From assembly GCF_030848805.1 (NCBI RefSeq), contig NC_092360.1:23291701-23355700 (forward strand): 64,000 bases of DNA, written 5' to 3'. Numbering within the stretch: position 1 is the first letter of the stretch; each line of letters begins with the position of its first letter. The notes beneath the pieces are model-generated. The model did no database searches and was not told the origin of the DNA. It saw nothing but the letters and a program-made list of their open reading frames with translations. Positions 1-12,575 of the stretch are shown here, piece after piece. Source of the DNA: Temnothorax longispinosus. Lineage: Eukaryota; Arthropoda; Insecta; Hymenoptera; Formicidae. The position numbers and the translations under genes are program-made.

Positions 1-180
1 TTCCTATTCATAATTTTTTTAAATTTACTCATTAATAAATATTTAAATTAATTATCCAAAAGTCACAAAGGTAAAGAAGAAAAACCCACTTGCATTAAAG
101 AATTACTGATTTAAGAGCGGCGCACCGTGGCGTACGTAAAAGAAATTTAAGGCTTCATAAATGCCATAGCTTTCACCGAT

Positions 181-256
181 GCAACAGGTCGCGAATTCGT
201 CGGTAAGAATTCCTCTAAGTCGTTAAGCTATCATGTTTCAGTGAAATTTATATGCA
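181..256 (+). repeat. Dispersed unit copy 1 (GCAACAGGTC ... CGTTAAGCTATCA ... TATGCAT)
   Basis: First of three same-strand copies. It begins GCAACAGGTCGCGAA, has the middle block TCGTTAAGCTATCA from 220, and ends in TATGCAT at 250-256. The segment before it (tagctttcaccgat) also resembles the one before copy 2 (tagttttgacaaggt), so homology starts about 15 bp upstream. The unit family is unknown to me. It has no hairpin and no consistent reading frame across copies. Confidence 0.55.
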
Positions 257-601
257 TACGCGATTAGCCATGTCGACAGTGTAGTGCAGTTTTCTCTTTG
301 CTTCTTTTTCAAATTTTGCATTTCCGTACTTTTTCTATCATGTGATAATACATATATTAATATATTAACTGTTTGATATGTTTATTATCTTAATTTCGTG
401 CTGTAATAGATTACTGTGAAATATGTAATTATTTTAGACATTATTATTGATAAGACTTTTACTGATATAACACAATTGAAATGTGTGGCTAAAATAATTT
501 CATCTAATATTATTTGTAACAACTTTAAGCAAAATGAAAATTTTGTACAACAAATAACATACTGTAAACAAAGTAGTAAGATTCGGTAGTTTTGACAAGG
601 T

Positions 602-683
602 GCAACAGGTCACGAACTTTATCGCAAGAGAGAATGCCACTGCCTCGTTTAAACTATTATCCACGTTCTTAATTCATATGCAT
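602..683 (+). repeat. Dispersed unit copy 2
   Basis: Begins GCAACAGGTCACGAA, middle block CCTCGTTTAAACTATTA around 643-659, ends TATGCAT at 677-683. It is closest to copy 3 in the middle block and to copy 1 in the first 15 bases, so the three copies have diverged by mosaic substitution and small indels. Confidence 0.55.
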
Positions 684-1377
684 GGAAAATGCGAGCGCCA
701 AGAATTGGAGCAATCGAAGTGAAGTTGAAATTCATTTAACAGCGCATTGCTCCGAGCGAAACGAAGATTGCGAGGAACTCCGGTATATTGCTGCATATAC
801 TACGCGTGTAAATATTATCGAGCGTTTAAGCCCGAGCGTGCGGAGTGTTATTGCAAAATAGTTTGCGAATAAATTGCGTGGAATTCGTTGGAAAAACCAT
901 AAGATGCGGGATTAGAGTGCGCGTTTAACTTTTCATCGCGGTAAACAAGTATCCATTCTATTGAACGTATTGATCGATTCCGTTGGTAAAATATTAGCTC
1001 GATATGGCTGTTTGACTTTAAAATTAAAATTCCTTGAAAACATTACCAGAGGTCCAGATATTGAACTCGATTAATTTGAAAACTTTACTTTTCCAGTTTT
1101 ATATATCTCACACTTCTTTGATTCAATATTTTCTTTAATTTACCCCATCTATTTCAATACTACAATTTAACGAAGAATTTTGTTAAATCTGATATTATTC
1201 AGGCAGATTGTTATTTACCCATAAATGTGTTCCTTAATTGTTCCTTAACCTGATACCGAGCTGAATCTATCGTTGTAACCGTACACTATCTTACGATAGA
1301 TTATCGGGATGTTTCGATGTGGCACAGAACGAAATCGAGACGTCTAGGATGGAATATAATACCTCGGCGTTGAACGA

Positions 1378-1469
1378 GCAACAGGTCATCTCTGGCTTGG
1401 TCAGAAGCAGGTTGATAAGTATTCTATGACCTCGTTAAACTATTAAATATTATCTGCATTCGTATGCAA
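1378..1469 (+). repeat. Dispersed unit copy 3
   Basis: Begins GCAACAGGTCATCT, middle block CCTCGTTAAACTATTA at 1430-1445, ends TATGCAA at 1463-1469. An insertion of about 10-15 bases between the first two blocks makes it the longest copy. It is followed at once by GGTGAG, which could serve as a splice donor, but no partner acceptor is evident. Confidence 0.55.
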
Positions 1470-1470
1470 G

Positions 1471-3030
1471 GTGAGATACGAGAATGTAAAAGCTCGAGCT
1501 GCACGCGGGTGCAATGTGGTCGCTGCGCGCGTGTGACGGAGTAGAATTTCCATTATTTTGCGCAGACGTATAAAGGCGCGTTGTCGGAGGTATTCTCACC
1601 GTCGTCTTCCCTTTCGAGTTTGCAACCGGCTGTGTTGCGATACGAAAGCTCCATGGAAAACTCGACAACCGCGTCGCCTTTCACGTAGAGTCGTAGAACA
1701 TAGACAGCGATGAGGCGGATAGCGACTCGTTTGCGTTCTACGATATCGTATTGAGGTAAGGTGGTCGAGTCGGGGCTGTTATTCGACGCCAGAAAGATCG
1801 AATCTCGAGGATGGGGGTGGGGAGTGTGGAATGACGACGTAACGAAGTGTGCGAAAATATTGAGAGAGAAAGACATCGATCGGGTGTTCACGTGGAAGAT
1901 ATATCGGAGAACAAATTGTCGACTATAATATTTAATAACAAAAAAATAGAATATTTGTTATTTTAGATATTGTCACGTGTGTGTATAATGACTACATATA
2001 AAAATTTGGATTGTAAAATGCCGTAACTAAAATGAGATAATAATGTAGATCTCTCTTTAGGTGCAGAATTACGTATAATTAATTTATTAGGTATGATGCT
2101 GTAACTGTATAATTAACTCATAGAAGATTTTATGACGTTCAAAATAACTTTCGAGATATGTTCCTACGTACGTCTCGTTATACACACTTCTCCATTATTT
2201 CTCACAATCGAATTGTGTCACATAAAATATAGATACTCGAGTAGATACTTTAGTTTGGCGTGACCTCGCGAGTTGCTCGCTTTTCGCTCTGATTCATTGC
2301 ATTCAACTCCGAGAAACACACGATAAAGGTTGCAATCGGACTGGCTATTCGCGTACTAACAAAAGCCGGCGAAAAGAATGACGTAGATTGTTCCACAACT
2401 GTTGCACTTGTCGTTACAGCCACTGATACATTATTTGACGCACTTTCGACAATATGCTCGACATTATGCATAGGAATGTAAAGGAAGAAAACAAGTTTCT
2501 AATAAAGCATCCACTCAAGCTTTAATTCGTCGTGTTAAATTTTTGAAAAAAGTCTGGATCGTTTAATCATTAAAATATTTAAGTCATAGAACTCTGTAAT
2601 TCTTTTTTCTTTCTGTCGAGTTTCTTGTATTGTTAAAAAATTTGAAACGCATATATACATAAATACTACATCAGGATAAGTAATTTTTTTTCAAATAAGT
2701 AAGTGTTTGTGTATTAACTCTAGCTAGCCACACTTATTTTCGAGTTTTTAATTCTTTTATTGTAATTAATATTTTTAAGCTTATACTATAGAAATTGGAA
2801 ATACAGACTTTGAATAAGATGTTTATAGTATCAAGTCAAAAAAATTATTCGAATTTAAATTGAACTTATTATGAGGAAACTAGAAATTTAAATTATATTA
2901 TTATTATGCGAAAACTAGAAAACAGAAAAAACGTTCAGCGTAAATACATGTGACGCATTCTGTTGCTAGTTTCTGAAATTTGAACTCAGGAAACACCGAG
3001 TATACGTCATTACATTATTTTCAATCAAGC
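1471..3030. other. Mixed non-coding stretch
   Basis: A moderately GC-rich patch (about 1490-1880 and 2250-2470) gives way to AT-rich sequence. Small open frames occur on the minus strand, but none resembles a known protein and none is flanked by good splice sites. I see no repeats or RNA genes. Confidence 0.5.
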
Positions 3031-3690
3031 GGAATGTATTGTACTCTTCATTTCTGGCGGTATCCTTCACGAAACGACGTGATCGTCTCACGATAACGTC
3101 CGCGATATCTCGTATTCACGCTCGGCGACAAAGCGCATTGAACAAAGATTGCCGGGGTCCTTCGTCCTTTCAATCGTCGTCGAGGAAGGCGGCGCGGTGC
3201 GCGACGGTGGCGAATGGGAAAGCGCGAGGGGTAGGTGGTCGCGCGAACGAGGGCGCGAGGATTCGCTTCGTCGACCGCAACTAAAACGCGGCCGCCGCGA
3301 CAGAGAGAGTTCAGCTGCCAACCGGTAATGGGATTCCTCTGTTTCCCGGAACAATGATACGCTACGTCGCGGTATGAATTACGCATAATATAACGCCGCG
3401 GCTGGCTTGGTCCGCGGGGGTTGTATACGGCGTGAAAGTGTTGGAAGGGGGGTAGGTTCAGGGTGAGCGCGCACTCTCCGCGGAATATGAAATTCAAAAA
3501 TCCCCAGATTGAAGAGGGATGTATGCCGCATAGTCTCGAGAGGCGACGAGAGTCGCGCGCTGTCTGCGAGCTTCCGCTGCTGGCAATCGTCGACGGGGCG
3601 TCGATGCAAATTGCACCGGTAAAACCGACGATTGGGGTTGCCTTGCGAGAGATACGGTTGGAATTGAAATGCTTCACTGTAAACTTTGAA
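3031..3690. other. GC-rich CpG-dense island
   Basis: An abrupt rise in GC and CpG content between AT-rich flanks. Long frames are open on both strands because stop codons are scarce in such sequence; the longest, on the minus strand, begins at GTG and is arginine-rich without any recognisable domain. Best read as a regulatory or promoter-like island. Confidence 0.5.
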
Positions 3691-6390
3691 AACTATAGAA
3701 GCACGTTCAACATTATATTATAGTTATATACTATAATAATTATAATACACTACAATAATATAAAGACATGAATAAAAAGGCAAAGTATGTATTGTAATTT
3801 ATAGATATAAAAATATTTCTGTCTTCTTTTACAATCCTCTCTTTTATTTAAATTACAAATTATCAATAATTAAGTTGTAGATTTTATAAAATTTCTTTAC
3901 ATACAAAATTTTTTCTGCTAAAATAATTGAAAGTATAATTTACTGCCGTGATCTCACGTAACATAAAGTTTGCGGCATAAGCGAATTTTTCGCTTACATT
4001 TGAGCTTCGTTCCGAATCATTTGCGATTTAACAATTCACAATAGTGTCAGCCAACCGTGTGCGTTGAAGATAATATGCGGAAGCAAGATAAGCCGCGTAT
4101 GTATCGATTCCGTGGCCAACGCGCGTGTGTAACTTTCGGGCTCATAATAAAGCTTAGCCGATTCGTGGGCACGCGTGAGTGCACGGATAAGATAATAGCG
4201 CAACGAGGAAGTCTTCGCACGCACCGGCGACGCGGCTCGGCGCGGCGGCGGCGACTCCCTCAGAAATTTTCCTCTTGGAAGCGTATGTCTATACGTTACA
4301 TACGCACACCGGAGGTGAGGACCTGTGACATGGAGATAAGTTCGATGGGCTGGCAATATTGACCTTTCGACCCTCTGCCGTGTAAACTTGCGCACGGTTA
4401 TCAGCATCTCCTCTTATCGAGACCCGCTCGTTCTAGAGAAGCGCGCGCGCACGCGCGGAGAACTTTATTATTCCGCTGAGTTATTATAATGCCGCATCAA
4501 ACCGGCATTCGCCTCGTTAGATACGTAGAACGATAAAAATAGCACGATTAATGACTGCGAAGACAGAGAAAATAGCTCTCTTATTTTCAGAGTCAGAAAA
4601 TAACTTGCTATCGAACAAATTTTTGTTGGATTTGTAATGTGACTTACTTTGGAGATTGAAGAATCAGAAAGTTCTTGAATATTTATTATATCTTGACAAA
4701 TTTTAATTATATTTTTATCTTTGATAAATCTTATCCTTAATTTGGCTATCTGGTATAATAAGGAATATATATATACTTCGTTATTAGTAGCTATATTTCA
4801 ATGCAATTAGCACAAATGTAAATTTAATCTTATTTAATCTCTAAACGCAACTAACTTGGCCCATCATAATTTATTAAATATGCCAAAATTATTTTAGGCA
4901 ATATTATATTTAACATTTTATATACTTAGATGTAAGGTATATCCTTCACGGTTTAACTGTATATAGTGTACCGAGATAGTGTTGAATAAGTGTATCTGGC
5001 GATAAGTACTTGCTTTGATGATTCCGAAGCACTCGGGATGCCGCGTGATCACTGGTGAATCAAGATGATCGACACAAGATCCATGCACTTGATATTCATG
5101 GACGATTCATAGAGTGACACCCGGACTGATCGTTGGAAGAGGCTCTTCGTTATTGATGTAATGGGTAGTTAAGTGCATTACATCCATCATGTGAAAGATG
5201 TAATTGTTTGGTACAAAGTCAAAATAAGATATTGCTTTATAGATATTAAAATTAAGCTATAAGTATAAAGGCAAGCTTAAGAAGTAGTTGTAAAATTCTA
5301 AAAGTTTATTTCTTCACGATTTTCTCACGATTTATTTCCTCACACTTATTAGACGTATATAATTTAATAATACAAAATTTTACCTTTCTTGTCCGTTTTA
5401 AATTGAGTTTCAAATTAAAAGTTAAGTTTTAAATCGATTTTTTACTTCAAACATTTTAACTTATTAATAAGATTGTCTTTTATGTATAGGGAGATTTACA
5501 ACTTTTCCAACTTATACTATTTCTGTCTAGACACACGCATAAATTTTGAATGCAAGAATTCTTTTCAGCTCTCTTTTTTATGCTTCGTGAATATTCAAGG
5601 TAAAAGTAACATGCCGAAGCAATACCCGCAACGTGCTTATTACGAATGCAGTTGATTTCCTTGATACGTTATTGAACCTCGAAATCCGATATTTACCAAA
5701 TGGATTCTCTTGCCAAATATACGCGCTATCTGGATTCTATGGTCGCGTTTTTCATCGCGTTGCAAGCCCCTAAACCGACGAGGAGGGCTGTCCGTATCAG
5801 CAAATATACGAGCCGGCCGAAGCGTACGTAATTTTTTATGATACATCACGCACCGTTGGTAGATGACAGGCAAAACGAAACTCGTTAGAAATATCGAGTC
5901 GCGGAAGATTGTCCAGATATCGTTAATAAAATTCGCGCGCTATACGTTTTCACATTGCAACAGAATATATTCGGAACGTTTATTTCATAAAACTTTTTTG
6001 CTTGAGTTGCCACATGTTATTATGATTAATATAGCATGAAAAAATGTATGCTCTGATATTACATTAAATAATTACAAATTTTACATTATATGTCAAGTAA
6101 AATTTAAACGTGTCACTTTTTTCCTTATCAAATCACATCGGTTTTTGCTATAAATAATTTTGTTCGTATATCAGATTTATAGATTCACTTTTTCCCTTTA
6201 AAATATTAAAAATTGTTTAAGATACGTTTTTTCGGAATGTAATTTTTAGGCAAAATTATTGTCGTGGACATCCTAGTGTCGTATTATATGTTGCTTGTCA
6301 TTTTAAGTTCAATTATCTTTGTAAATTGTTGGTTTAAAATTTTTGATCTTAGGATCAAATCGCGTTCCCATGTTATATAAATCCATCATA
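3691..6390. other. AT-rich spacer with one GC island (about 4040-4520)
   Basis: AT-rich sequence flanks a GC-rich island near 4040-4520 that carries a GC dinucleotide run at 4441-4456. A short hairpin (GATGTAATG / CATTACATC, 5155-5163 and 5176-5184) is the only other structure. No gene is supported. Confidence 0.5.
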
Positions 6391-8650
6391 TTTTAATGCG
6401 GGCTTATATTGTCGAGCCACAAAGAGTTAATCTGTCGAGGCGAGATACACCTACTTTGAATTTCGTGGAAGCTGCGTACAACCCATTTAATACACAAGTG
6501 GAATACCGTGCACCGTGTATGAGCGAAACTACGAACGTAGATGGGCACCAATGGCATTATCCTTGGCAATTAGCGAAATTGCATTTGGCGTAGCGTATGT
6601 ATCGCATATCCCGTCACTGCAAGGCGGCCTAAGGGATGTCTGCAGGCGTTTCTCCGTATCACATCCTCTTTCACCGTCTCTCCCTTTCGCTCTGTACGAT
6701 TACTCTCCAATATAGGGTTTCTCTCTTTCCGACAATCCCCCTATTCTCCCGCCGCTCTCGTCTCTCGTCTCTCTGCCCTTCTTCTCTCTGACCATCGTCA
6801 TTTTCAGAGTAAATTGGCTATTGCGAGATACAGCGCAACAAACGGTTTTCTGGAAAATCCGTCTTAAACTATTGGACTTATGAGCGATCTTGTCCAAATC
6901 GTTTGATGGCCTCCGGCTAGTTTAATAATTATAATTGCTCATTAACAAAAGCAGCTTTATGAAGTAAGCTTTAATATATCAAACATGTTGACAGACTTAT
7001 TACAGATAAAAATGATATATTTACGTTTTTTAATAATTAAATTAAATATGTATAAAGTATGCATAAAAATCAACGATTTTTAACGAAATTAACAGTTATA
7101 TTAAAGCAGAATCTGGCGCTTCTCGCTAATTATTATTATTCAACCCAGTTTAGAACGCTTGATTTTTGACGGTATGACGATAATATCAAAATCAATTATA
7201 CTCGGTAGTGAAGTTGTGGAACTAATTAATTCGTTTAACGGCGGAAGAATCTCCACCGACAGGGGTGTTTGCCAGAAGACCGTTAAAAGGATAAGAAAAT
7301 TTTATTGTCGGAATACATTGGCCCGGCGGGCTTCAACGGGAAACTGGAGATCAATGTACCCGAAGCGTTTACAGAATGTGTTTGGGAGTAAACGACTAGG
7401 GGCGAGAGCGGATAAGATAACCTTCTCGAGATTCGTGCTTGCGAAGTGAATTACCGACCGGCTCTCCGACCCTCTCTCTCTCTCTCTTGCGCGCGCGCGC
7501 GATTCGCGCAATGAAATTCTCGCGAAAGATTTTCCTGGTCGACGATGTAAATTTAGGATATCGGTAGCGAGGAGTTCCGCCGGTATCTCGAGGCTAAGTG
7601 CGGAGGTACGATAATTTATCGTTTCCCCCCTTCTGCCTTTCTCTGTGCCTTCTCCCTCCGCCTACCGCGTCCCCTTCTACCTTCTGCCTCTCTGTATTAT
7701 TAATCCCGCAAGATATCGAGCGAAACACGGAATCCTTGCAGAATTCTTTACGTGCAAAAGGAATAGTGTCATTAATAATCGGAATTACCTTTTATCTCGG
7801 TAAATTGCGCCGCGCATTTTCCGTCGCGCTTCCTCATCAATTCTTTCCGCCATCTTTGAAGAATTTCGCAAGAAATATGCAGAAAACAGTTCGGTATACT
7901 ACTTTCGTAACGTCTCCGATTGTGTATAATACAGTGTTGACAACACTATAAGTAAGAAATTATAATACCGAATAAAGTGTTTATTTTAAAATAAGTAAAG
8001 ATGATATTGCAAAAAGAAATTAAATCTTTGCTTTAATATTTTATGTTTTTCTTGGAAGGATATAAAATCTATTTAAAATGCGGAGATATTAAAGTAATGA
8101 AATTAATAAAATTAACGTATTGCGATGTATTGGATGAAATTGCGTTACTGGAATATCAATCTTCTGTCCGAGACGGCGCGGCGAGCGCATCGGACACTAT
8201 ACGAAAGATCATACCGAGTAGAATAGCGCTTCATCTATTTTCCAGATTATCTTCTACGGGCGATACGGTAAATCTCGTCGGTCTCATTGCGGTAGATTCA
8301 GTTTCAGTCTCACGAATAAATTTAACCGGCGCCCAACGATGGCAGTACAGAGAAAAGGAAAAGGGCCGCGCGTACAAAGGGAAAAGCGGGTAGAAGTGGA
8401 GCGAGTCACGGGCAAGAGAGACGTTCGCACGTTGCTCACTTCAGGAATACCTTAGCGGCTCAATCCCAGCTTGAATGCACGTGGTCCGTCGAAAGAATGG
8501 CTCTAAGCGACGTCGGAGTTGCTTGAAAAAGAGAGAAAGAGAGAAGGAGACCCGCGGGAGCGATTTCGCCCTGCCCTCGGAGAATTTCAATAACCACTTT
8601 TATTTCTATTACGCCCGCTGAAAATTTCTCGTTACTGCGGATCTCCAATT
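6391..8650. other. Island-rich stretch with pyrimidine tract
   Basis: 6650-6807 is strongly pyrimidine-biased on the plus strand and ends in TTTTCAG, a good-looking 3' splice site, but I find no downstream frame or donor to pair with it. 7160-7960 and 8150-8640 are GC-richer patches. Nothing resembles a known gene. Confidence 0.45.
7472..7501. repeat. (CT)8 followed by (GC)6 compound microsatellite
   Basis: A run of CT from 7472 to 7487 is followed by alternating GC at 7489-7501. The alternating GC tract has Z-DNA potential. Confidence 0.9.
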
Positions 8651-8926
8651 GTCATTGTGGTGGAAAAAATTAATGTGAAACGAAACAAGATGGTAGAAAT
8701 GACAACCAAACACTTTTCTTGATTTTTTTGGGAACCTATATAAGACTGATTAAATTTGTATGTTATTTAACAGGATGCAGCAAAAAAACTAAAGAAAATG
8801 AGTTTTTTATTTTATTTAATTGCCCATTTAATGCTTTAATTATTTTTTATGCAATTTTGAAGAAACATTTTTTGGACAATATATTTTATACAATATAATT
8901 TGTTTTAATTTTATTTTAATAAAGTA

Positions 8927-8928
<2 letters not shown>

Positions 8929-8987
<59 letters not shown>
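8929..8987. repeat. (AG)n microsatellite
   Basis: About 22 uninterrupted AG units, then a single interruption and further AG units, in AT-rich surroundings. Confidence 0.97.
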
Positions 8988-9933
8988 AAAGAAAAAATAT
9001 TTCAAATGGTTAACGTCAAGAGAGTGGTATACCTACGTAATACATTATTCAAAAGCTAGGTAAATACTTCTATATGTATGTATACGCAAAATTATTGTGC
9101 ACCCTGACCTTAATTACATCGGTCTATCATAAATATTTTGCTGATATTCTTTCCCTTACATTACTATGCAACGTTTCTAAGGACGATATTTATAGCTGTA
9201 ACATGAGTTTCATATAAAAAAAATTTATTAGATGAAATACTCAGAATAAAGATTTGTATCTCGAAACACACAGACAGTTCAGTAGTTACAATTTGATTAA
9301 AGTGTATGCAGTTAATTGTTAGGAACAGAATAATTATTTCCATGAAACTTGACACTTTTAACGTATTGTACTGATATGAATTATTACAATACGCAAAGAA
9401 TTATTAAATTTTTATTAAATTCTGTGTTTTAATAAGCGATAAAATATTAAATTTTCAACAATTAAGAGTAAATAGGATATGAAAAATTAAAATAAAATTG
9501 GCTTATTTGTCATAAGCCAATATTAATAATTATGAATATGATTAATGATCATCGGTATGTTTTCTTTATTAAATAAATGAGTTGAAATATAACAGTGAAA
9601 TATTCTGTCTGTAATTTATGTCTGTGAAATTTATATCGAAAAAAATCTCTAAATATCGCTGTTCTGTATCAGTTTATAATATTTAATCCTGAAAGCATAT
9701 AAAGAGATATTAAACGTTATATAGACTTCAAATTTTTTTAAAAAGATATTTGAAAAGAGATAAATAAAATAATGCGGTTTAATTAATAAATTTTTCCCTA
9801 TACTGTGTTCTAAAAAGAATTTATTTTTATTTTGTATAAACAATATACAGAGAGAGTTTGAAAAATTCAAAGCGTAAGACACATTCGCGATTTTAAATAT
9901 TGTCAAAGAAATTATTATCGCCCGCAAACGCAA

Positions 9934-9982
9934 ATAAATTATTGTTTATAAATGTCACAGTAATTTATAAACAATAATTTAT
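9934..9982. repeat. Perfect 20 bp inverted repeat with 9 nt loop
   Basis: Left arm 9934-9953 and right arm 9963-9982 are exact reverse complements; the loop is GTCACAGTA. The arms are AT-rich, so cruciform extrusion or a miniature-element remnant are both possible. Confidence 0.85.
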
Positions 9983-11234
9983 AATTTCTATTTCCTATCC
10001 GCTTTGATTCTGTGAAATGAATAAGTTGCGTAAAATACTTGCTTTGGTTAGTTGAAAGGCTTTAATAAACAGTTTAACAGTCGTTAATCACGAAATTAAA
10101 ATTAATTAATCGTACTAGGTGATTATTAGTAGAAAAAAAATTGCGTTTGGCTTTCGGTACTTCACGCAAACGCGTTCCGATGTGAGTACATACAGAGTAA
10201 TGCGACGATATACATATGGAGCGGAGCGGCACGCGTCGCTACCTGCTGACTCGAGTCTCGCCGCACAAATGATAAGACGACGCTCGGCGACCTTGCATAC
10301 GCCGCCGTAACGAGTTTATCTATAAAACACAATAGAGAGGAATATTTATTTTTTATTTCTTTATTTTTTAATACTTTTTAAGTAAAATTTAAGACCTTTA
10401 CATTTCATCTCTCTATGTGCTTTGAGGATTAAATATAATATATTATAAGTTAATATAAGAAAGCATAATATTTAGAAGCTTTTCTGTAGATGTTTTATAA
10501 ATATATATAAACGGCAATATAAAATAATGAATGTTTTACACATAAAAATATATCAAAATGAGATAATGTATTTCAAGTAATTTGTTTTATAAAAAACGCA
10601 TTTATTATTATTAATTACATATAATCTTTTTATAAACACACCAATTCTATTCTAATTTTTTCATTTATCAATCTTTATTTATTAACAATTAGACTTTATA
10701 TTGCTTAAAATAAAGATGTTTGATACTATGATTCAATAACTTATTGCGTATATTGCAATATATTCTACAAGTTGTGCCATACTTTAATGACGTCAGGTTT
10801 ACGGAGTAATCATTTTGCTTCTCATATTCAGGCACTATTAAATAAATTTATAATCTAAATGTGATTCTCGACTTGTTTCTATTTCAATAAAAAATGTTTC
10901 ATTGAATATTTTACCTGATACGCTTTTTGATACAAAATTCATGCAACGACTATAAACACGGGCTTAACTCTTTCGAAACTCCAGCTACAAATATGTACCG
11001 TCGAATTTAAATTCGGAACTAAAGTTTTATTTGTCGTTAAAATTGGTTCTTACATGTAAAATTTTGGAAATGTATCGTTACATTTTTCAGTTGAAGGAAA
11101 TATCAGAAGAAGATGCAAGAGACGGAAAATAAAGCTGCACACGTACAAAAAACTGTTTATCAAGAATGTGGCATTCATTTATGCAAGAAATGTTGTGCGC
11201 TTTACCATTCTTAACAATGTTTTGTATTTTTTTC

Positions 11235-11362
11235 TGATTAATAACAATCCAAAATTTTGTGAATATCCTTTTTAATATATGAATCACTAGACATATGTTA
11301 TATATTAAAAAAGGATATTCACAAAATAAAAATTTAAAAAATTTTTGGATTGTTATTAATCC
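11235..11362. repeat. Long imperfect inverted repeat (possible miniature element)
   Basis: Left arm about 11235-11280 matches the reverse complement of 11301-11362, both containing GATTAATAACAATCC and GTGAATATCC. The left arm lacks a run of about 16-18 T/A-rich bases present in the right arm. The central loop is about 20 nt. The structure resembles a foldback transposon remnant or a hairpin RNA source; no family can be named. Confidence 0.75.
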
Positions 11363-11729
11363 AAATCTTATATGTAATTTATATAAGTACTACGAAAAAA
11401 TACTAATAGCGCATATAATTACCATTATCCACATATTCTCTTGACTTTTTTTCCGATATTTTTAATAAAAGTGAATACTGATTTCTAAAAACAAAAAAGT
11501 TTCCCACAGTCTTAGATTAATACCGTCTTAAAAGGGATTAATAATATTAATAATTAAGCATTAACTTAAAAGCCTTTAATGTTTCGGCAATTGTTATTTT
11601 TAGCCGGTCTTACGACCGGTCACAGTAGTTATTGGCATTGATATATCCTCGTAGAAAATATTTCATATATATACTTGCATCATATGTATCAATTTTTCGT
11701 TACTGATTTTCAAACAAACCTTGAGCGAG

Positions 11730-11784
11730 ATATCAATTCTTGACAAGGGAAATATCAATTCCGCGAAAGGCGGAATATCAATTC
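11730..11784 (+). repeat. Three short direct repeats, period 22-23 bp
   Basis: ATATCAATTC occurs at 11730, 11752 and 11775. The spacers between copies differ from each other. The array is too short and irregular to be a CRISPR. Confidence 0.7.
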
Positions 11785-12378
11785 TAAACAAGAATGCCAA
11801 TCCATCGCTATCAATATAGAAAGTATACATATCTCTGACATTCCATCACAGAGATACCTACAACTGTACGTTCAATCCCAAATATAAATATCGAATCTTT
11901 ACTGCAATAAAATTTGTTCGTGGTTTAAAACAAACAAGATATCAGGTTGATTTCAATATCATCTAATCAATAAACCACATATTTATCCAGTAGATTAAAA
12001 TCTATTAAAATGTAGGTATATTTAATATTTACTTCAATTTTTATGCAAGGTTTTCGAGGATACTCAAAGCAATAACTAATGTACAATATAAACATTTTAT
12101 ATTCTTGACGTGATTGTCAAGAACTGAATTTATGCTGAGAGAAATTGATACGATAAATGACGGAAATAATTTCGTACGATTCGAGTCAGATCTCTCCAAG
12201 AATAATATAACAAGACTCACAAGTCTTTTGATTGGATAGAGATAATACAAAATATAAAAAAAATTGTATCAAATAAATGTTTATTATTTTTCAGATACTA
12301 TTATTTCTGGATATCATGTTTCAAACACCTATTGAGTGTTTCAATACTTATTTTGGTATTAAACACTTATATAAAATA

Positions 12379-12575
12379 CAGGTAACCCTCGAATTACACG
12401 ATTAATTGGTTCCGTGCAATTGAAAACCGTACAATTTCAGACTTTAGATCCATGTAAGATTGGGCCTTTGGTTTCAAGAAATTATAAAAAAAAAAATTTT
12501 TAAAGTAAGATTGTCACAATTTTTTATTATTTGAGTCTCCGTGCAATTCAAGTACCGTGTTGTTTGAGGATCATG
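12379..12575. mobile_element. Pogo/Tigger-like miniature inverted-repeat element
   Basis: The left end CAGGTAACCCTCGAATTACA and the reverse complement of the right end (CATGATCCTCAAACAACACG) align as imperfect terminal repeats. Both ends abut TA (12377-12378 and 12576-12577), the target site used by Tc1/mariner/pogo transposons. CAGxxxACCCTCGAxTxACACGG-type ends are familiar from pogo/Tigger families, which supports the class but not a specific family. Subterminal blocks (GTGCAATTGAA near 12415; GTGCAATTCAA near 12541) lie in the same orientation. There is no transposase inside, so the element is non-autonomous. Confidence 0.6.

Larger units (their letters stand above)
1..1470. other. Non-coding stretch with three dispersed repeat units
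   Basis: AT-rich sequence with short, more GC-balanced patches. The only structure I can support is the three-copy unit annotated separately at 181, 602 and 1378. No convincing gene, splice-site pair or known element is visible. Confidence 0.6.
8988..12378. other. Long AT-rich spacer
   Basis: The most AT-rich part of the window. It carries the hairpins at 9934 and 11235, a small GC patch at 10140-10310 and short-period repeats near 11730. No coding potential is supported. Confidence 0.6.

Noticed and set aside
3048..3677. 209-codon minus-strand frame
   Set aside because: GTG start, first ATG near the middle, arginine-rich, overlapping open frames on the other strand; explained by CpG-rich composition.
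5016..5128. TGATGA and CTGA boxes suggesting a C/D snoRNA
   Set aside because: Spacing is too long and there is no terminal stem or C'/D' pair.
6711..6807. Strong pyrimidine tract plus TTTTCAG as an exon start
   Set aside because: No paired donor or coding frame follows; mentioned only in the regional note.
11730..11784. CRISPR-like repeats
   Set aside because: Only three 10-base repeats with unequal short spacers in eukaryotic DNA.
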